Below are positions 1 to 18,072 of a stretch of 64,000 nt of DNA, one piece after another. The position numbers were made by a program, and so were the translations under genes. The stretch is taken from assembly GCA_026122225.1 (NCBI GenBank), contig JANEZZ010001909.1:682001-746000 (forward strand), in the 5' to 3' direction. A model generated the notes under the pieces. It searched no databases. It was not told where the DNA came from and saw only the letters and a program-made list of their open reading frames with translations. Positions within the stretch are counted from its first letter, which is position 1, and each line of letters opens with the position of its first letter. The stretch comes from Heloderma charlesbogerti (Eukaryota; Chordata; Lepidosauria; Squamata; Helodermatidae).

Positions 1-151
1 CCCCGGCCTCCTCAGGCCCGGCCGCCAACATCTCGGCGTCCAGGGCCTCCTGGAGCCGCTGGGCCAGCTCCACTTTCAAGCCGCGCGAATCCAGGCCTCG
101 CCGCCCGAGCTCGGCCCGCAGCTCCGTCACCTTCAGCCGCTTCACGTCCAT
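1..151 (-). CDS. HNRNPUL2: HNRNPUL2 exon 1 (5' part of coding sequence, truncated by window edge)
   Basis: The minus strand from the ATG at 151 reads [20 protein letters not shown] and stays open to the window edge (50 codons). This is the N-terminal SAP helix-extension-helix domain of hnRNP U-like proteins, which bind nucleic acid in the nucleus. The continuation [19 protein letters not shown] resembles HNRNPUL2 more than HNRNPUL1, as I recall the two families. Divergent TTC9C next door supports the choice, because HNRNPUL2 and TTC9C are also neighbours in human. The start is the first ATG in frame, directly at the SAP domain. The rest of the gene (SPRY and P-loop kinase-like domains) lies outside the window. 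HNRNPUL1 is the main alternative, less likely on context. Confidence 0.92.
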   Translation of the reverse strand, partial: MDVKRLKVTELRAELGRRGLDSRGLKVELAQRLQEALDAEMLAAGPEEAG

Positions 152-1000
152 GGCGCGCGCGCTCCGCGGATGAGGGGGGGAAGGGAGGGGGAGAGGGAGA
201 ACGAAAGGCGCTCTGGCGGGACTGCGCCTGCGCGGTAGTGTCGCTTTCTCGCTCTTTTCCTTCCCCCCTCCTCTTCTTCCCGACGCTGAACTCGCCTCAG
301 CAGCGGCCTACACCCCGCAGCTCGAGCCCCGCGCGCCCGCGCCTGCGCCGAAAGGTTGGCCTCCTTCCCCGCCCGCACCCGCCGCCCCACAGCCGTTAGT
401 GCGCAAGCGCGGGTTCACGGAACTGGATACTGCGCAAGCGCGGGAGGGACGGGCCCCGGATGGGAGGAGAAGACGCAGGCGCAAACGCCTGGTTAGAGCA
501 TCGATTCGGGCGAGCGACGCAAACACGCGTGCGCGGGCTTGAGCGGCTATAATGGCGCAGGCGCTATTTTATCTTTTATTCTCCCCCGCCCCCGCAGTTC
601 CTCCGCGCGCAAAAAGATCTCAGATCCATGGGCAGAATGCGCCTGCGCAGCCTTTCTTGTTGTTTTTTTTTTGAAACTCAAAATAATCGCCCTATCCTTT
701 CTACTGCGCATGCGCTCTACTTTCTCGCGCTGCGGACGTGCGGTGTGGTTGATTTTAGGCGGGCAGCTAACGCCCCTTGGGGCCGGTATTACAAACCGGG
801 AATGTGATTTTTTCTGATTGGTTCAAACTCACCAATCTGAATGAAGAGCTCATTACGCCGCTCCGCCTAAAAACCGTCAAAGCTGCTTAATTGGTTGACT
901 TCCCGCACGCCTTCTCCCCACCCCTTTTCTTTTTTTTTACCTCAAATTGAGGGTGTCGCCATCTTGCCCTTAGAAGCCTCAGGGCCGAAAGTGGGCGATG
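152..1000. promoter_or_regulatory. CpG-rich bidirectional promoter region, HNRNPUL2 / TTC9C
   Basis: The region between the HNRNPUL2 start and about position 1000 is GC- and CpG-rich at its HNRNPUL2 end. It has repeated NRF1-like half-palindromes: TGCGCCTGCGC near 223 and 638, TGCGCAAGCGC at 400 and 431, and a near-perfect TGCGCATGCGCT at 705-716. Three CCAAT/ATTGG boxes follow at 817-821 (inverted), 832-836 and 890-894 (inverted). GCCATCTTG at 958-966 is a YY1-type element in the orientation common just downstream of TATA-less starts. No TATA box is evident. I infer HNRNPUL2 starts toward the left and TTC9C toward the right, the latter probably near 950-1000. Confidence 0.7.
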
Positions 1001-2164
1001 AATGTTGCGCGAGTTATCGACTTTTCCCCTCGTCCCCTCCCAGCGACTCTTTTTTATGTTTAAAAGGGTTGTCTGATCGGCAGAATTTCGACGAGTGCAG
1101 CTTGTCTGTCGCTGCGCCTCCATTCCACTGGGGAGGCTACACCAGTTGAATTGCTACCTATTTAGCAACTATGAAGACACATTTGGGTCAAAGCTATGTT
1201 TTACATTTTCAAAAATGTGAATGCTCAACCATTCCTTTATCCTTGTAGCTCTAAGGATAGTCCCAGGTGCAACCCCCCCCCACAAGGCAACCCAGTACCT
1301 TCCAGATGTGTTGAGCACAATTCCTATCATCCTCAAACGAATCTGGTTGAACATGATGGGAGTTGTAGTCCGATGTATCCAGACAGTACCAAGTTGGGGA
1401 GCTTAATTTGAGTGCCTGGTGTCCCACCTTCCATCTTAAGGCTGACCAACTGGCTTCAACACCAGTCACCTCATTTCCTTTGCCCCCCACCATGCCCTGC
1501 CACTGCTTTGTGTAGCCTGATGAAGTGTTCTGTATAACTCAAAGGATTGCACACTAATTTGTGACCTTTGTGTTGGCCTTGTAAAGGTATTGCCCTAACA
1601 GCCATTTGGGAATTTTTCTTATGGCCAATTTTGTCTTTTTGCATTAAATGAATGCTGACTGTGGCTACCCCTCACGCTCAAAGTTACCCTCTTGTAAGAT
1701 TTTGTTTTATTTAATTAAAACATTTAGATACTGCCTTTCCTCAATAGACCTCAAGGTGGCTTACAGCAACTACAAAGGGCAGGAGAACACTAAAAATAGC
1801 AGAATAAAAATTAGATCCTATGCACACTTATTGAACCTATTGAACTTAGTGGGATTTATGTTTAAGGAGACATGCATAGGATTGCATTGTAAAAACACTT
1901 TGAGTAGCTTACATCAGGCAAATTAAACCAATTCTGAAAAAAATGGAGTAACAGCCCAGTGGAAGGTCAGTAAAGAGGGGAGAAGATGAGCTTCCCTTGA
2001 GACAGGGTTCCATAGCCTGTCATGCATTGGAATGACTTAGCCCTGTTAAACATATCCCAGGGCTGGGACAACCTGGTTCAAACTGAGCTCCGGTAATAAC
2101 CGATGCCTGTGCCATGAACAGCTCCAGGGACAATATTATCTATCAGTTAATACCAGGATACTTA

Positions 2165-2540
2165 TAAGGTTTAAGGTTTTGTTAGTATATAAAGCCCTAA
2201 ACAACTTGGGACTTGCTTACCTGAGAGATCACCTTCACTCCTATAGACAAATTCGATATCTGAGGCTGCCCTTATGGTGCCACATACTTCTGAGATCCGC
2301 TCTACAGTCATTTGGAGCAGGGCATTTAGCACAGTGGAATAATTTCCCCCTGACACCAACACTTCTTATTTTTAGTCCGATACTGAAGACCCATCTGAAT
2401 ATGCGAGCCTTCCCTGGGTAGCGTAGCTTACCATCTTACATAGATACAATATATTCTATGTATTGGTCTTTATTTTTATGCTTCTGTGATTTTCTGTACA
2501 CTGCTTTGAAATGTTTAGACATGAGTGGTTTATAAATACT
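2165..2540 (+). mobile_element. L2-like LINE 3' fragment
   Basis: Encodes VLVYKALNNLGLAYLRDHLH and a diverged FSPILKTHLNMRAFPG tail, then an AT-rich 3' end with TATAAATAC. The pattern is that of an L2/CR1-group ORF2 C-terminus. Confidence 0.7.
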
Positions 2541-2949
2541 TGCAAAGACACGAATATATTACACATGTGGACACACAGCAGCATCAGCGCACACAATGCT
2601 TTATACTATCAAGTTTATTGGATGACATAAAACAACTACTACAAAGATTCGTGACACCTTAAAGACTAAAATGTTTTGTGGCATAACATTTCATGGTTGG
2701 GAGGCCACTTTGTCTGATGCATTAAGTGTATCCCACGTTAACATTCAACTATCTACCTGTCTATGTGTGTGTATATACACTCACATACATACCTGTATAC
2801 AGAGAGAAACAAAACAGCACTTATATACTAAGCTCGAATGGATGCAAGATAAGGCAGTGAGCGTTCGCAACCACTGTAATTGGCAATAACACAGTCTTCC
2901 TAACTTTGCTATGCTAATTTAATGTCTGTAGTGGGAGAGAAGACCCTGG

Positions 2950-3190
2950 TCTCCATCGAATCGATATTAACATTTATATCCTGCCTTTCAAGGACCCCAA
3001 GGCAGTATACATGATGCTCCTCCTCTCCATTTTATCCTCACAACAACCCCGTGGGTAGGCTAGGCTGGGTGTTAGTGACTGGCCCAAAGTCACCCAGTGA
3101 GTTTCATGGCAGAGAGGGGATTTGAACCTGGATCTCCCCGTGTCCTAGTCCAACAGTGTAACCATAACACAACACTGGCTCTCAAAACAT
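2950..3190 (-). mobile_element. MIR-like CORE-SINE
   Basis: Contains TCCTCACAACAACCCCGTGG, GTGACTGGCCCAAAGTCACC and TTTGAACCTGG (reverse B-box), then ACCATAACACAACACTGGCT: the MIR/CORE-SINE order read in reverse. Confidence 0.75.
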
Positions 3191-4269
3191 TCAAAAGAAT
3201 TCTATTCTAAATTAATAGGATGTATACTTGGAGGGCATTTAAATTATCCATACGAAGGGGAAGGCTCACATCTCAAATGTGATTATAAGAAACAAACGTT
3301 TTTGGTACCATCAAAAGTTTGCCACTCCACCCCAATTTTTGGAGGGTTTGCATGCTTTCCAGTCCATGCAGTGTAATCCTATACATGTCTACTCAGAACT
3401 AAGTCCCATTAAGTTCAATGGGACTTACCCCCATGTAAGTAGGTGTGGGTGTGTATCTATCCTATCTAATCATATAAAAATTTATATAGATAGATTACAG
3501 TTTGTGTCTGTCTGTCTGGGATTAGTAATAATCCGGCAGGTTTCTTCTTTTTTTTGTTGGCCTTACTCCTCTTTTGTGTAGCTCCAATCATCTGACTGTG
3601 AATCACATGATCTTGCTGCAAGGAGCTGCCCTTTTTGTAGTCCCCCCCCCCTCCTACTTTGCTTCCAGGTCACGGAGAGGGTGTAGCAGCTCCTAGAAGA
3701 ACAGCAAACTCTGACGGTCGGCTTCAGAAGCAGCTGCAACACGCCCTGATCCCAATGGCAACGGCAGCAGCAAAGGTACCAAGTTTGGGCTGGGCGACTG
3801 AGCTGCAGAGCGGGGAGAGACGGTACTGGCTCTTTGCAAGTTCAGCTGAGTCTAGTGAGTTTCTACTTCTCACCCGACTACTCTTGAGTGGAGTAGCCTT
3901 CCCTAACCGGGTGCTCTCCAGATGTGTTGGACTGCAAGTCCTATCGTCCCCAGCTAGCAAGGAGAGCACCAGACTGGGGAAGACTGGTGTACACAGTGGG
4001 TCTAGGGACTATCCACCGATGGCCAAACAAAAAAAAAATGAGCAGGGGATGACAGCTGGGGTACATATGTTATCAATTAGTATGCCAACCTTCTCTCACT
4101 GCCTTACACTCAGCACTGCCAAAGGGAGCGGGGATGCCCAAATATCCGTGTCTCAGGCTGCTGTTAAAGGCACAGGAGTAGTGCCAGGAAGAAAAAAAGT
4201 TGGCAATATTATCAGCACTGTGAAGGCAAGAGCAGGATAACAGAATAGTAGTATGATAGAAGATGGGGT

Positions 4270-4386
4270 TCCTGTAACCTGGCACCCTCTGGATTTGTTG
4301 GACTACAACTCCCATCACTCAGCCTGGCTGTGGATGATGGGAGATGCAGTCTGACACCTCTGGAGGGCCCCATGTTAGGGAAGGCT
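4270..4386. mobile_element. Palindromic MITE copy
   Basis: GGACTACAACTCCCATCACT and GATGGGAGATGCAGTCTGAC as arms. Further copies, less sharply bounded: 1284-1402, 3896-3985, 7805-7912, 12341-12440, 12800-12920, 13780-13905, 16425-16540, 21880-22010, 26320-26420, 32100-32205, 33358-33475, 35465-35560, 41610-41745, 44295-44385, 62937-62989 with 63171-63220. Confidence 0.8.
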
Positions 4387-5148
4387 GCTTGAAGAGTTTT
4401 CAGAAGAGGGGATTTTAGCGGTGCATCTTCTCTGGCAATTGTGCCACGAGGGAATGAAAAGATCCTCTTGTGAAACTTCACCCTTCCGCATAACTGTCTA
4501 ATTAAACCTACAATGCCTCTGTCCCCTTTTGTATCTGGTTACTTAACATGTGCTGATTATCCTTTAATTTCTCCTGGACTCAGTTTGGCCAGGGCTTAAC
4601 CTCAGAGACTTTTGACATATCAGAGCTGAACCACGGAAAGGTCTGAGTCACACAGGGAGCCTCTGGACATGTCAAGAATGCATTCCCCTAAAACAGAGGT
4701 GTTGAACCTCTTTCAGCCTAAGTGCAAAACTCAATTTCAGGGAAGCTGTCAGAGGCTGTATTTCAGTAGTGTGGCCAACCCCAAAGGGGTGGTCCCCAAA
4801 ATACCAGCATATTTGAGTTTAAGGGCAAAATCCTCTGCAGGATTTGACAGAAAAATCCTTACATTTCCCAGCATTCCCCAGTTAGCATGGCTGACCAAAG
4901 AATACTGGGAGTTATAGGAGGTTTTTTGGTCTAAACATGCATAGGACTGCACCCTTAATTTTTTTTAAATTGGCAACTTTTAAAAAAATGCCTTAAAGTC
5001 TATGCTGTGATGGACTATGCTGGAAGATTTGAGGGGACAGAGGTCCCTATGGTTTTCCCCATGCTGCCTTCAACATCTCCTGGAAAAGCTTTTGCTTATT
5101 CATTTAGAAGCTCATTTTATTTCCTTCTAGGCTTCTTCAGAAGCAGTC

Positions 5149-9943
<4,795 letters not shown>

Positions 9944-12110
9944 AGGTGATGCTTCCTCCGTGGAAAGGCCTGGATGCAGCGTAGCATTGGCTTCCGCCTT
10001 TTTGAGGGCCATACACATCCATCAGCTCCACGGGCGTCAGATACACAGTGCCTTGAGAAATGTGCTTAATGACTGGCCTTGTGAGCAATGGGGACCTTCT
10101 TCATCACTTTTCCCTGTTTCAGATGGGAACAGATGGTGCACAGACTGCGCATCCCCAAATGTGGTTCCTTCCCTCCATTGCAGCAAAAACGGGGAACCAC
10201 GGGGGTACATTTGGTGGCTGTTTTGTTATTCCCCACCCCCCTCCTAGTTGGTTCATAAAGTATTGTGGGAAAGTAACTTTAGCCACTGTGTGTACTTTCG
10301 TTTGCAAAGGAGAAACCAAACAAGTCAAGAAGCATAGAGCCTGACATGACTCATTGACCACTGAGGTTTGGCTGCTTGTTCATGGCCTGGTTTGGGCTCC
10401 TGTCCCAGAGAGAGAATTGTTGATTTTGAGTTCTGAGTGCAAGTCTTTCTCCACCCACCCCATTCCCATATACACACCCCCTAATCTGATCAGGCAGGTG
10501 AATCTACAACGCTTTGTTGCCATTTTGGGGCCCTCATTGCCATAGTGACCACCGCTAGGCCTCTCGACGCTTGTTCCTATGGCAACGGGGTGCTGTCGTG
10601 TCACCTATATTTGGCATCTCCATGTGGCCTCTGCACCCCACTCATGTTCCAGACACCCCAACCCAGACATAAAGAGGGCTGCACGTTCTACTACACCCTT
10701 GGGCTGAAGCAGCTTTTGCACGTACTCTTCGCCCCGCTGCTGTGGGTTGGGGGGTGGTGGTGGTGCTAATCCACCTGAAGATCAGGAAACGGCATTGCTT
10801 TCTTTTCTTTAATTTTTTTATTGGCTTTCTATCCTGCCTTTCCACTGAGAAATGGCATTCAAGACAGCTAACAATAAGACCAAGATTAAAAACAAACTTC
10901 CTAGTGTTTTCTTCTAACGCAAGTCACAGTAGTTCCTCAGAGATTGTCGCGTGCACAAAAAACGGGGCCAGTAGCTCCAGGAGAGAGACGGATATGTTTG
11001 TCCAAGGCATTCTGCAAGGGGTGGGAGAGGGGAAAGACAATGAACGGCAGGGAGATCCAAGGTGGCATAGAACAGCGGCCAGCAGAAGATAGATTGAGCT
11101 GTATTGGTAGATCTGAGTGACCTGCACCAAATCAGCCAGGCTTTTTGACTCCCAAATGTCTAACAGTGAACAACTGAACAGGCTTCTCCCTCACCCCTAA
11201 ATAAGGTTGCTGAAAAAGGGGAGCAAGCCAGGAGCAAAACCATGTGTCAAGGTGAGTGTGAGCTTGGTTTGGGTCCTGATTGCACAGAGCATGGGCTCTG
11301 AAGCACCCCATTCCTTAATTCATAGCCCATGTCTGTCTACCTGCACCTCTGTTTTGCAGCTGGGGGTGCTAGTAAAAATCAAACCAAATCCAAAGTAGAG
11401 CCCGCAAAGTTGAAGTCTGCCCACTCCTGGTGCACTGTCATACCAGGGACTATGGAGATTGAAGTTCAGACCCCCACCCAGCCTACCACCTACCCCTCAG
11501 GGTTGTTGTGGGGAATGGAGTGGGCATGTGGCCGGAGGCCTATAAATTGGTGTTTGCTGGCACTTGTGCACACACAGAGCTCCTGTCCTGTATCTCTTGT
11601 CAATTCCATCTCCTCCTCCAGCTGTGACATTCCTGCAAACATCCTTCATTCTTGCCATGTACCAGCTCCTCCCTGGCTCTTAAGCAAATACTTCTCTCCC
11701 CATCAGCAGTTGGGAAAGGGGGCTGTTTGCTTTTCTTAGCTGCCCTCAGTGACCTCACCTCTGCAAACAAACAAGACAGCACCGAGATTTTTTTTTTCCG
11801 TGTTGGGAGCATGCGACCGTGTGCCTCTGTGCCCATCGTCCCTTTGTTATCTCTAGTAACACCACTGGAATGTGTGTGTATTATGGGTGTGGTAATGTCA
11901 AACCCAACAGGAATTTGGCATCGAGAGACTCTTGCTGTATTTTTTTTTAAATCCCCAAAGAAAGCTTCTAGCCCTCATGGTGGCAGTGTTTGCCAATGGG
12001 TCAGCAACCAAAGAGGCTGGGGCATGGTTTCCAGAAGCAAGCCAGAGAGCACCCTCCCTGCTGTACCGTAATTAACTCTGCATGTGCTTAATAAAAATCG
12101 GATAGCTGCT
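9944..12110 (+). other. TTC9C: Probable TTC9C 3' UTR, with candidate poly(A) signal
   Basis: Sequence after the TTC9C stop is mostly single-copy looking, with no large transposon until an L2-like scrap at 10800-10900. The first AATAAA on the plus strand that I noted lies at 12090-12095 (CTTAATAAAAATC), giving a possible 2.1 kb 3' UTR. Another AATAAA lies at about 13117. Neither is proven. Confidence 0.4.
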
Positions 12111-15100
12111 GAATGGGACCCAAAAGGTGGGACGCGACCACCCCGTCACAGATAAAATGTGTCCTGAGCATATCCCCAAGGAGAGGAGGAGGAGGGCCTA
12201 CAGATCACATAGCTATAGATGATTCGAGCAAGTAGCTCAGCAGGGGCGCGTGAAAGCCGAAATGAAACATTGGCCAGTTGATCTGCAGCTGCCTTAAGAG
12301 CATTGATCCATTTAGTGCCTTACTGTCTTTACCTGTCTGTATGTGTTGGACTGCCGCTTCCATCCTTCCCAGCCAACACAGCTGGCTGGGAATGACGGGA
12401 GCTGTAGTCCAACAGAGGGTGACGGATTTGGGAAGGCTAGTCAATTCCTTCTAAGCTTTGCTTCACGATGTGGTCCGGTTGTTATCATTTTTACTGGGAG
12501 GGGGCAGGGATTGGAGCTGGGCCTTTCTGCATGCAACACAGGGTGTGTTTTTTTTACTACAGAGCTCCAGCTCCTCCGTCAAGGTTAGAGCCACCCCCAA
12601 AACGGATAGTTTCAGGGCGTGTGCTGGTGAGCAGTATCTGGGCGTCTTGCCAAGCCAGGGTGTTTGCTTTTTTAAAATCTCACCCAAGGGCCTCCAGGCC
12701 TAGGCAAATCCAACGAGACGTGCACACGGGGAAGGAGTGGCAGCAGCTCTCGTTTTCAGACAGCAACGGTCGGGAAATGTCCTTTGTGCTGCAGCAGGGT
12801 GGGGGAGCAGGTGTCCCTCCAGCTGTTGACGGGACTGCAGCTCCCATTATCCAGCACCACTGGCTATGCAGGCCAGGGCCATTGGGAGTCCACCAGCATC
12901 TGGAAGACTGCAGGTTTTCCACCTCTGCCCTTGTTCCGCACAGGGCCAGCTGCAAGAATAACTTCGAAGCCTTCCGCAGGCTCTGTATTTGCCACCACAG
13001 CACTGGACTAGTGGTGAACTGGTAAATTTTGAAGTGCAGGCATTCATCGTGACAGTCCCTGTAGCCACTGCCTAAAGGACAGTCCAAAAACACAGGCCGC
13101 CGTGTTGATCCGTATCAATAAACCACTTCCGCAGTTCTCTCCACCAGGAGCAGGTCTTTTGTAAAGCCAATGGGTCCAAATTGCCCATTCAAGACCAAGG
13201 CAGCCCAAGATCTGTTTGCATTACAGGAGGGAACAATATATTCTTGCTGGGGGAAAATGAATTTTCCCAGCTACCGTGAGGATCACAGCTAAGCTCAGAA
13301 AGAACAAGGAAGTCGGAGCAGGGTGGTGGATGACATCAGCGTCTCTGCTCATAAAAAAAAAAGGGCAGATGCTGTGTTCTTGTGGACCTTGGCTGTGTTG
13401 TACCACCTGGACTGATGCCAAAGGTCATGCTGTGTGTGTTTGTGTTTTCCTCCAACTAAATACAAGAAGTCACCAACCCATAAGCACTGTTCTGGAAAAA
13501 GTGCTCCCCCAACCACTGCTGGAACTCGTCACCAAAAGGTTTGGACTATCCCAATTCAGGAAGGATGAAGTGTACTGATGGGCATTTGCAATGATAAACA
13601 GAACCTCTATATCCAGAGGTGGTAAATCTCTGCGCACCAGACAAGGTGATGAAGAACAGGGAAGTCCATCACCTTCGCAGCTGCCTTGTGAGCTCTCTGG
13701 CTGTGTCAGGTTGGGCCACCGTGAAAGTATACTTTGGTTTGCATCAGAAAGGTCATTCTTACGCTCTTATAAATAGGCTGGGGAAACTGTGGCCTTTTTG
13801 ATGTCGGTCTACAACACCCATCTTCCCTGACTACTGGCCATGCTGGTTGGGCCTGCTAGGAGTTGGAGTTCCCCAACAGCTGGAAGGCTACAGGTTCCCC
13901 ACTCTCTGATGTAGAGGGCTCGACACATTTGTGGGGAAAAAGCCATCTGCTGAATATTATTGACCACAGTAAGAAAAATAAGAGCTTCCAGCTGCAGAAC
14001 CAGTTTAGCCCTGAATACTTTACAGCATCTGCTGGCTGCTGTTGAAAGTAGAATGCAAAACTAGACAGAGCCTTGGGTCCAATGCAAGCAGTGCCTTTAT
14101 AGTCTCACCACAGTTCCAAATTACCATACATTTTGCTAATAGTGGCTTGAGGGTGGGAGTTTGTGTGTGTAGGGGAAATTGCTTTAAGGAGCCCACAAAT
14201 CAACACGTTTAAAGCCCATATATTCAAGGTCAGCAACTGGCTGCCTCAGTGATGAGATCTGCCTCCTGTGGGGTATCACTCTCCCCTCCCCGTCCTGCTC
14301 TCCCAATTCCTCGCCGGTTGCCAACTTGGAAGGTAAAACCAGGCTAGAGAGGGAGCAATAGATACAGCACTGGGACTCACCAGCAACAACCCACACCATG
14401 AGATCTAGCACCACATAACGTCCATGAGCCTCAGCTACTGATCCTGAAGTCCCCAATTCAGTGTTTATCTCTGCCCTGAACTCACTAGGTTCTCTTTGGG
14501 CAAGCCATTCTCTCTCTCCCTTAGCTGCCTCCTTGCAAGGTAAGCATTATAACCTACCTTACAGGGTTGTTATAAAGACCTGAATGAGGTCAGCCACAGG
14601 AATGCTCTTTTATGCAAGTCGCAAGAAGTCATCAGTAGCTCTTCAAGGAAAACAGAATAGTGTACCTGAAATGCATTAGGCAAACTGCATCGCTTCTGTA
14701 GATTAAGGATTTTTACCAAACAGCTGGGGAAAAGGAATGTGGCCATCTGGGGAACCCCAGAAGACTGGATTTGACCCATGGGCCTGAGGTTTTGCACCCC
14801 TGATCTAGCATCTCCCAAGATTCACTTCCATTTGTTCTTTCCTCTAAAAACTGGTGCCACCATCTCATGAACGGCTGCTTCAGCCTACGACCGCCCCACT
14901 GACTTCTCTGAGTGACCCTTTGACAAAATTTAACTGCTGCTTTAGACAATCTATTTCCCCCCCCTGCTGTTCCCCTTTCAGGGTGGAAGCGAGTGCAAGC
15001 AAGGGGAAAAAATAACATTGCTAATTTAAACTGTCCAACGAGCAATATATCCAGAGATCAATCGTATTGAGTAGTAACATTTAAAGCAAGAAAAAAAGAC

Positions 15101-15924
15101 ACCCTAGCATTTTTGCTCTACAATTTATTTTTTAAAAACAGCTATTTGGGGTTTGTTGGATAACTTTACCTCTTCCCTCTTCTTCAGAACGCTTCATTAG
15201 CGCTAAGGCTGTGTTGACCCCATTTTAGACCCCCTCCCCGAGTAATTACTAAAGACATTCCCCAGTGGACATGGGCCTCTTATTAACAAATTCCAGAGGT
15301 TGAAATAGCTCTATTAGGGCTGGCCTACGACATTTTGGTTGCCAGAGGCCAAAAAGAAAAAAAAATCCAGATGGCACCTTCCTCCCCACTCATGCGACAG
15401 AAATATAACAAACTAAATCATGGCTGCCTCAAAGGTAGACTAGGATCTAAGGGAACACAGTTTCTGCTCCCTAATTGTTTAACAATAGCAACAACAAATT
15501 TAATCCCTTCCCCCCAGCCCTACTCTTCCCAAAATCGGGCTGTTAGACTTTCTGAGCCATAAGCCACTTGGACCAAAAGCTATTTCTCTATGCATTCATG
15601 GGGTACAGGAGATAATTGCATCCGCTGCAAGCACCATTTTGGATCTGACTCCACCCACCAAGACGCTATCTTGAATCTGGCTCCACCCCCCCGAGCCACC
15701 ATTTTGATTCTGACTCCAGCTGGCAACCTCCTGGGTGATCCCTCGGGCCTGAAGTCAGCCCGTATCTGAACTAAACAACTGATCATTCGCTGCCTTGTCA
15801 TGCTCCTCCAAAATCTGCCTCCTGTGATAGATTTCCTTGCCCTCCCTAATGGTAGGAGCAAGATCTGTCTGGAATCTCACATGTCTTAAAAATTAGCCTA
15901 ACACAAAGCCCCTTCCACCAAGGG

Positions 15925-16105
15925 AAGGTTTTGTGATGTGGTGCTACAGCTCAGGAAGTCCCCAGTTCGAATCTTGCTAGTGGCCATACCCTTGGCAATA
16001 TGGTGATAACAACGCACACCCACTTTTTAGGATTGTTTTTAAGGACTGCCAAGAAAATGTAGGCAAAATGCTACATAAAAACACAACATACAATTATTAT
16101 CAGGG
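15925..16105 (+). mobile_element. MIR-like CORE-SINE, plus orientation
   Basis: Starts with a tRNA-like head ending CCCAGTTCGAATCTTG (B-box), followed by a core block and AGGATTGTTTTTAAGGACTG. Confidence 0.65.
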
Positions 16106-17521
16106 CCGTCACCCGGTTATTACAGGATTCTCTGTTGATTCAACTAAAACTCATACAGCAAATTGATTAAGTTGGCCTAGGGCTGAGTATGAAAATACCC
16201 TAAAGAAATAAACCACACTTTGGGGGTTGTTTTTAGAGCATCTGTGGCAGCAACCATTGTTTTTGAAGTGCCCCACTCCCTTGCATCTGTCTCTCTCACA
16301 CAGGTAGGGATGCATCTTCTAGGGTGGCACATGCCATCTGCAGGGTGTGAGTGTGTTTAGTAAGTACTTGCATTAAAAATCTTTTTAACCATCTGCACCC
16401 TGTTTAATCAAGGAACCTTTTAGTTCAGCTTCCCCCACCCTAATTGTCCTCCAGACAGGTTAACTACAACCCTCATCATCCCTGAGGCTGATGGGGCTTG
16501 CAATCCAACAGAAATGGAGAGCATCAGGTTAGGGAAGGTGGTTGGGTTCTACCAAAAGGGTTTTTAATTGATTATTCTAACTGATAAACTCAACTCCGCA
16601 GCCCTCATGATTTAGGTTACGATTGGGCCCGCCATCTCTTGGTGGAGAGCGGCAGCAGCCCTGGCCGAGAATGTCAGCCCCTCAGTTATTTGAACCGGTG
16701 CTTCAAGTGCTGGAAAAAGCGAGCTCTGGACTAGAACGTGGCAGCGCCGTCAAACGAGTCCCGGCTTGCAGATCTCATCCCTACTGTCTCCTAGTCTCTT
16801 TTAATTACTGTTATTAGCCACATGGAGCCAGGCATCACGCCGTAAACAGCAATTCGCTTAGTCCTTCAAGCCACAGGCAACAGCAGCACCCGCATCAAGG
16901 ATGCCAAACTGTGTGCCTTGGAGGCAGGAGAAAAGTAGTCCACAAGATCCCCTCGCTTGCTTCTAGGCCCAGGGTAGGGCTTGTATACTGTAAACATGGG
17001 TTTAATGATGGGAGGGCCAGGCAGACATCTCCCACTTTACCCCAGGCTTTCGTATCTCTCGGCTCCACAACTTGCAAAATGATACTGTTAAGGCAGGGCA
17101 ACGGCACGGCGAGGTGCCATCCAATATACGAATCGCGAAGTCGTTTGTACGTAGCCAAAACGGACCCACCCACGCACAAGAGGGAGGTTGCAGCAGACTC
17201 GAGGGAGCAGAGGGCGCGGCTGGCACCCTGAACAGCACTCCACACTGTAGCATTTTGTTGCTTCCTTTTAGTGTTTGAGGTGATTCGCGCCCACCCTGCT
17301 TTTAGCCGAACCAGCATGTGAGTGTTTAGTTTGGTCTGCCACCCATCGTTTTTGTGGTGGTGGTGATTCCTGACTAAAAAAATAATTGGCTGTTATATAG
17401 AAATGAATAAATCTGCTTCCCAATTTGCTAGGAACAGTCTTTAAAGGTGATCAAGTTTTCAGACGGATTCATTTATGAAGCACAACGCTAATAAGTGCAT
17501 CACTGGATGGTTCATTAAGGT

Positions 17522-17650
17522 AGGGGGTGCGGAACGTGTGTCTCTTTGGGTGTTGGACTACAATTCCCATCAACACTCAGCCATTGACTATGCTGGCTAG
17601 GGCAGATGGGAGCCGTAGTCCAGCAACTTCTGGAGAGCCACAGGGTGCCC
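17522..17650. mobile_element. Palindromic MITE copy
   Basis: GGACTACAATTCCCATCAAC and GATGGGAGCCGTAGTCCAGC as arms. Confidence 0.82.
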
Positions 17651-17734
17651 CCCTGGTGAAAGAGATGGGGTGGGATGAGGTGGTCCCCCGCCCCCATGGC
17701 CTGTGCACAACTTTTCTGCATAGAACCCATAAAC

Positions 17735-18072
17735 CAGGGGTGCAGAACTTCAGACCCGGGGGCCAAATCCAGTTCCCCAGAGTTCCCCCAAAGGACGCAC
17801 CCCCTTCCCCTGGACCCTACTCCCTTTCTACCAGCTGTTGATCATTTGGTGGTTTCCTGGCTTTTGTGCAGTTTTTCTCCCCCATTCTAAACAGCTGAAT
17901 TGCCTCTCCTAAGGCTATGTTACCTGAAGTGGGAGATTTAAGCTTAAAATATGGTGGTATTTTTGGCTCTGCCCTTTTTGCCTTTGGCCTCATCCATCAC
18001 TTGGAATGCGACCCCTAAGAGCTTCTCAGAAATGGAATTCGCCCCTTGGCCTGAAAGAAGTTCTGCACCCAT
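17735..18072. mobile_element. CAGGGGTG-type hAT-like nonautonomous element
   Basis: Starts CAGGGGTGCAGAACTTC and ends GAAGTTCTGCACCC, a 14-bp inverted repeat. Flanks CCATAAAC and TCATAAAC suggest an 8-bp duplication with one mismatch. Other copies or parts: 4695-4840, 6585-6780, 14715-14800, 21385-21692, 27900-28225, 46550-46862. Confidence 0.78.

Larger units (their letters stand above)
1001..5130 (+). other. Probable TTC9C 5' intron, repeat-rich
   Basis: No convincing coding sequence is visible. It holds palindromic MITEs (about 1284-1402, 3896-3985, 4270-4386), an L2-like fragment (2165-2540), a CORE-SINE (2950-3190), part of a CAGGGGTG-type element (about 4695-4840) and a second palindromic element (about 4857-4952). 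That this stretch is intronic is inferred from the acceptor at 5130 and the promoter at the left. Confidence 0.6.

Noticed and set aside
3659..4240. 193-codon plus-strand open frame
   Set aside because: Runs through a palindromic MITE copy, has no family resemblance, and lies in the TTC9C 5' intron.
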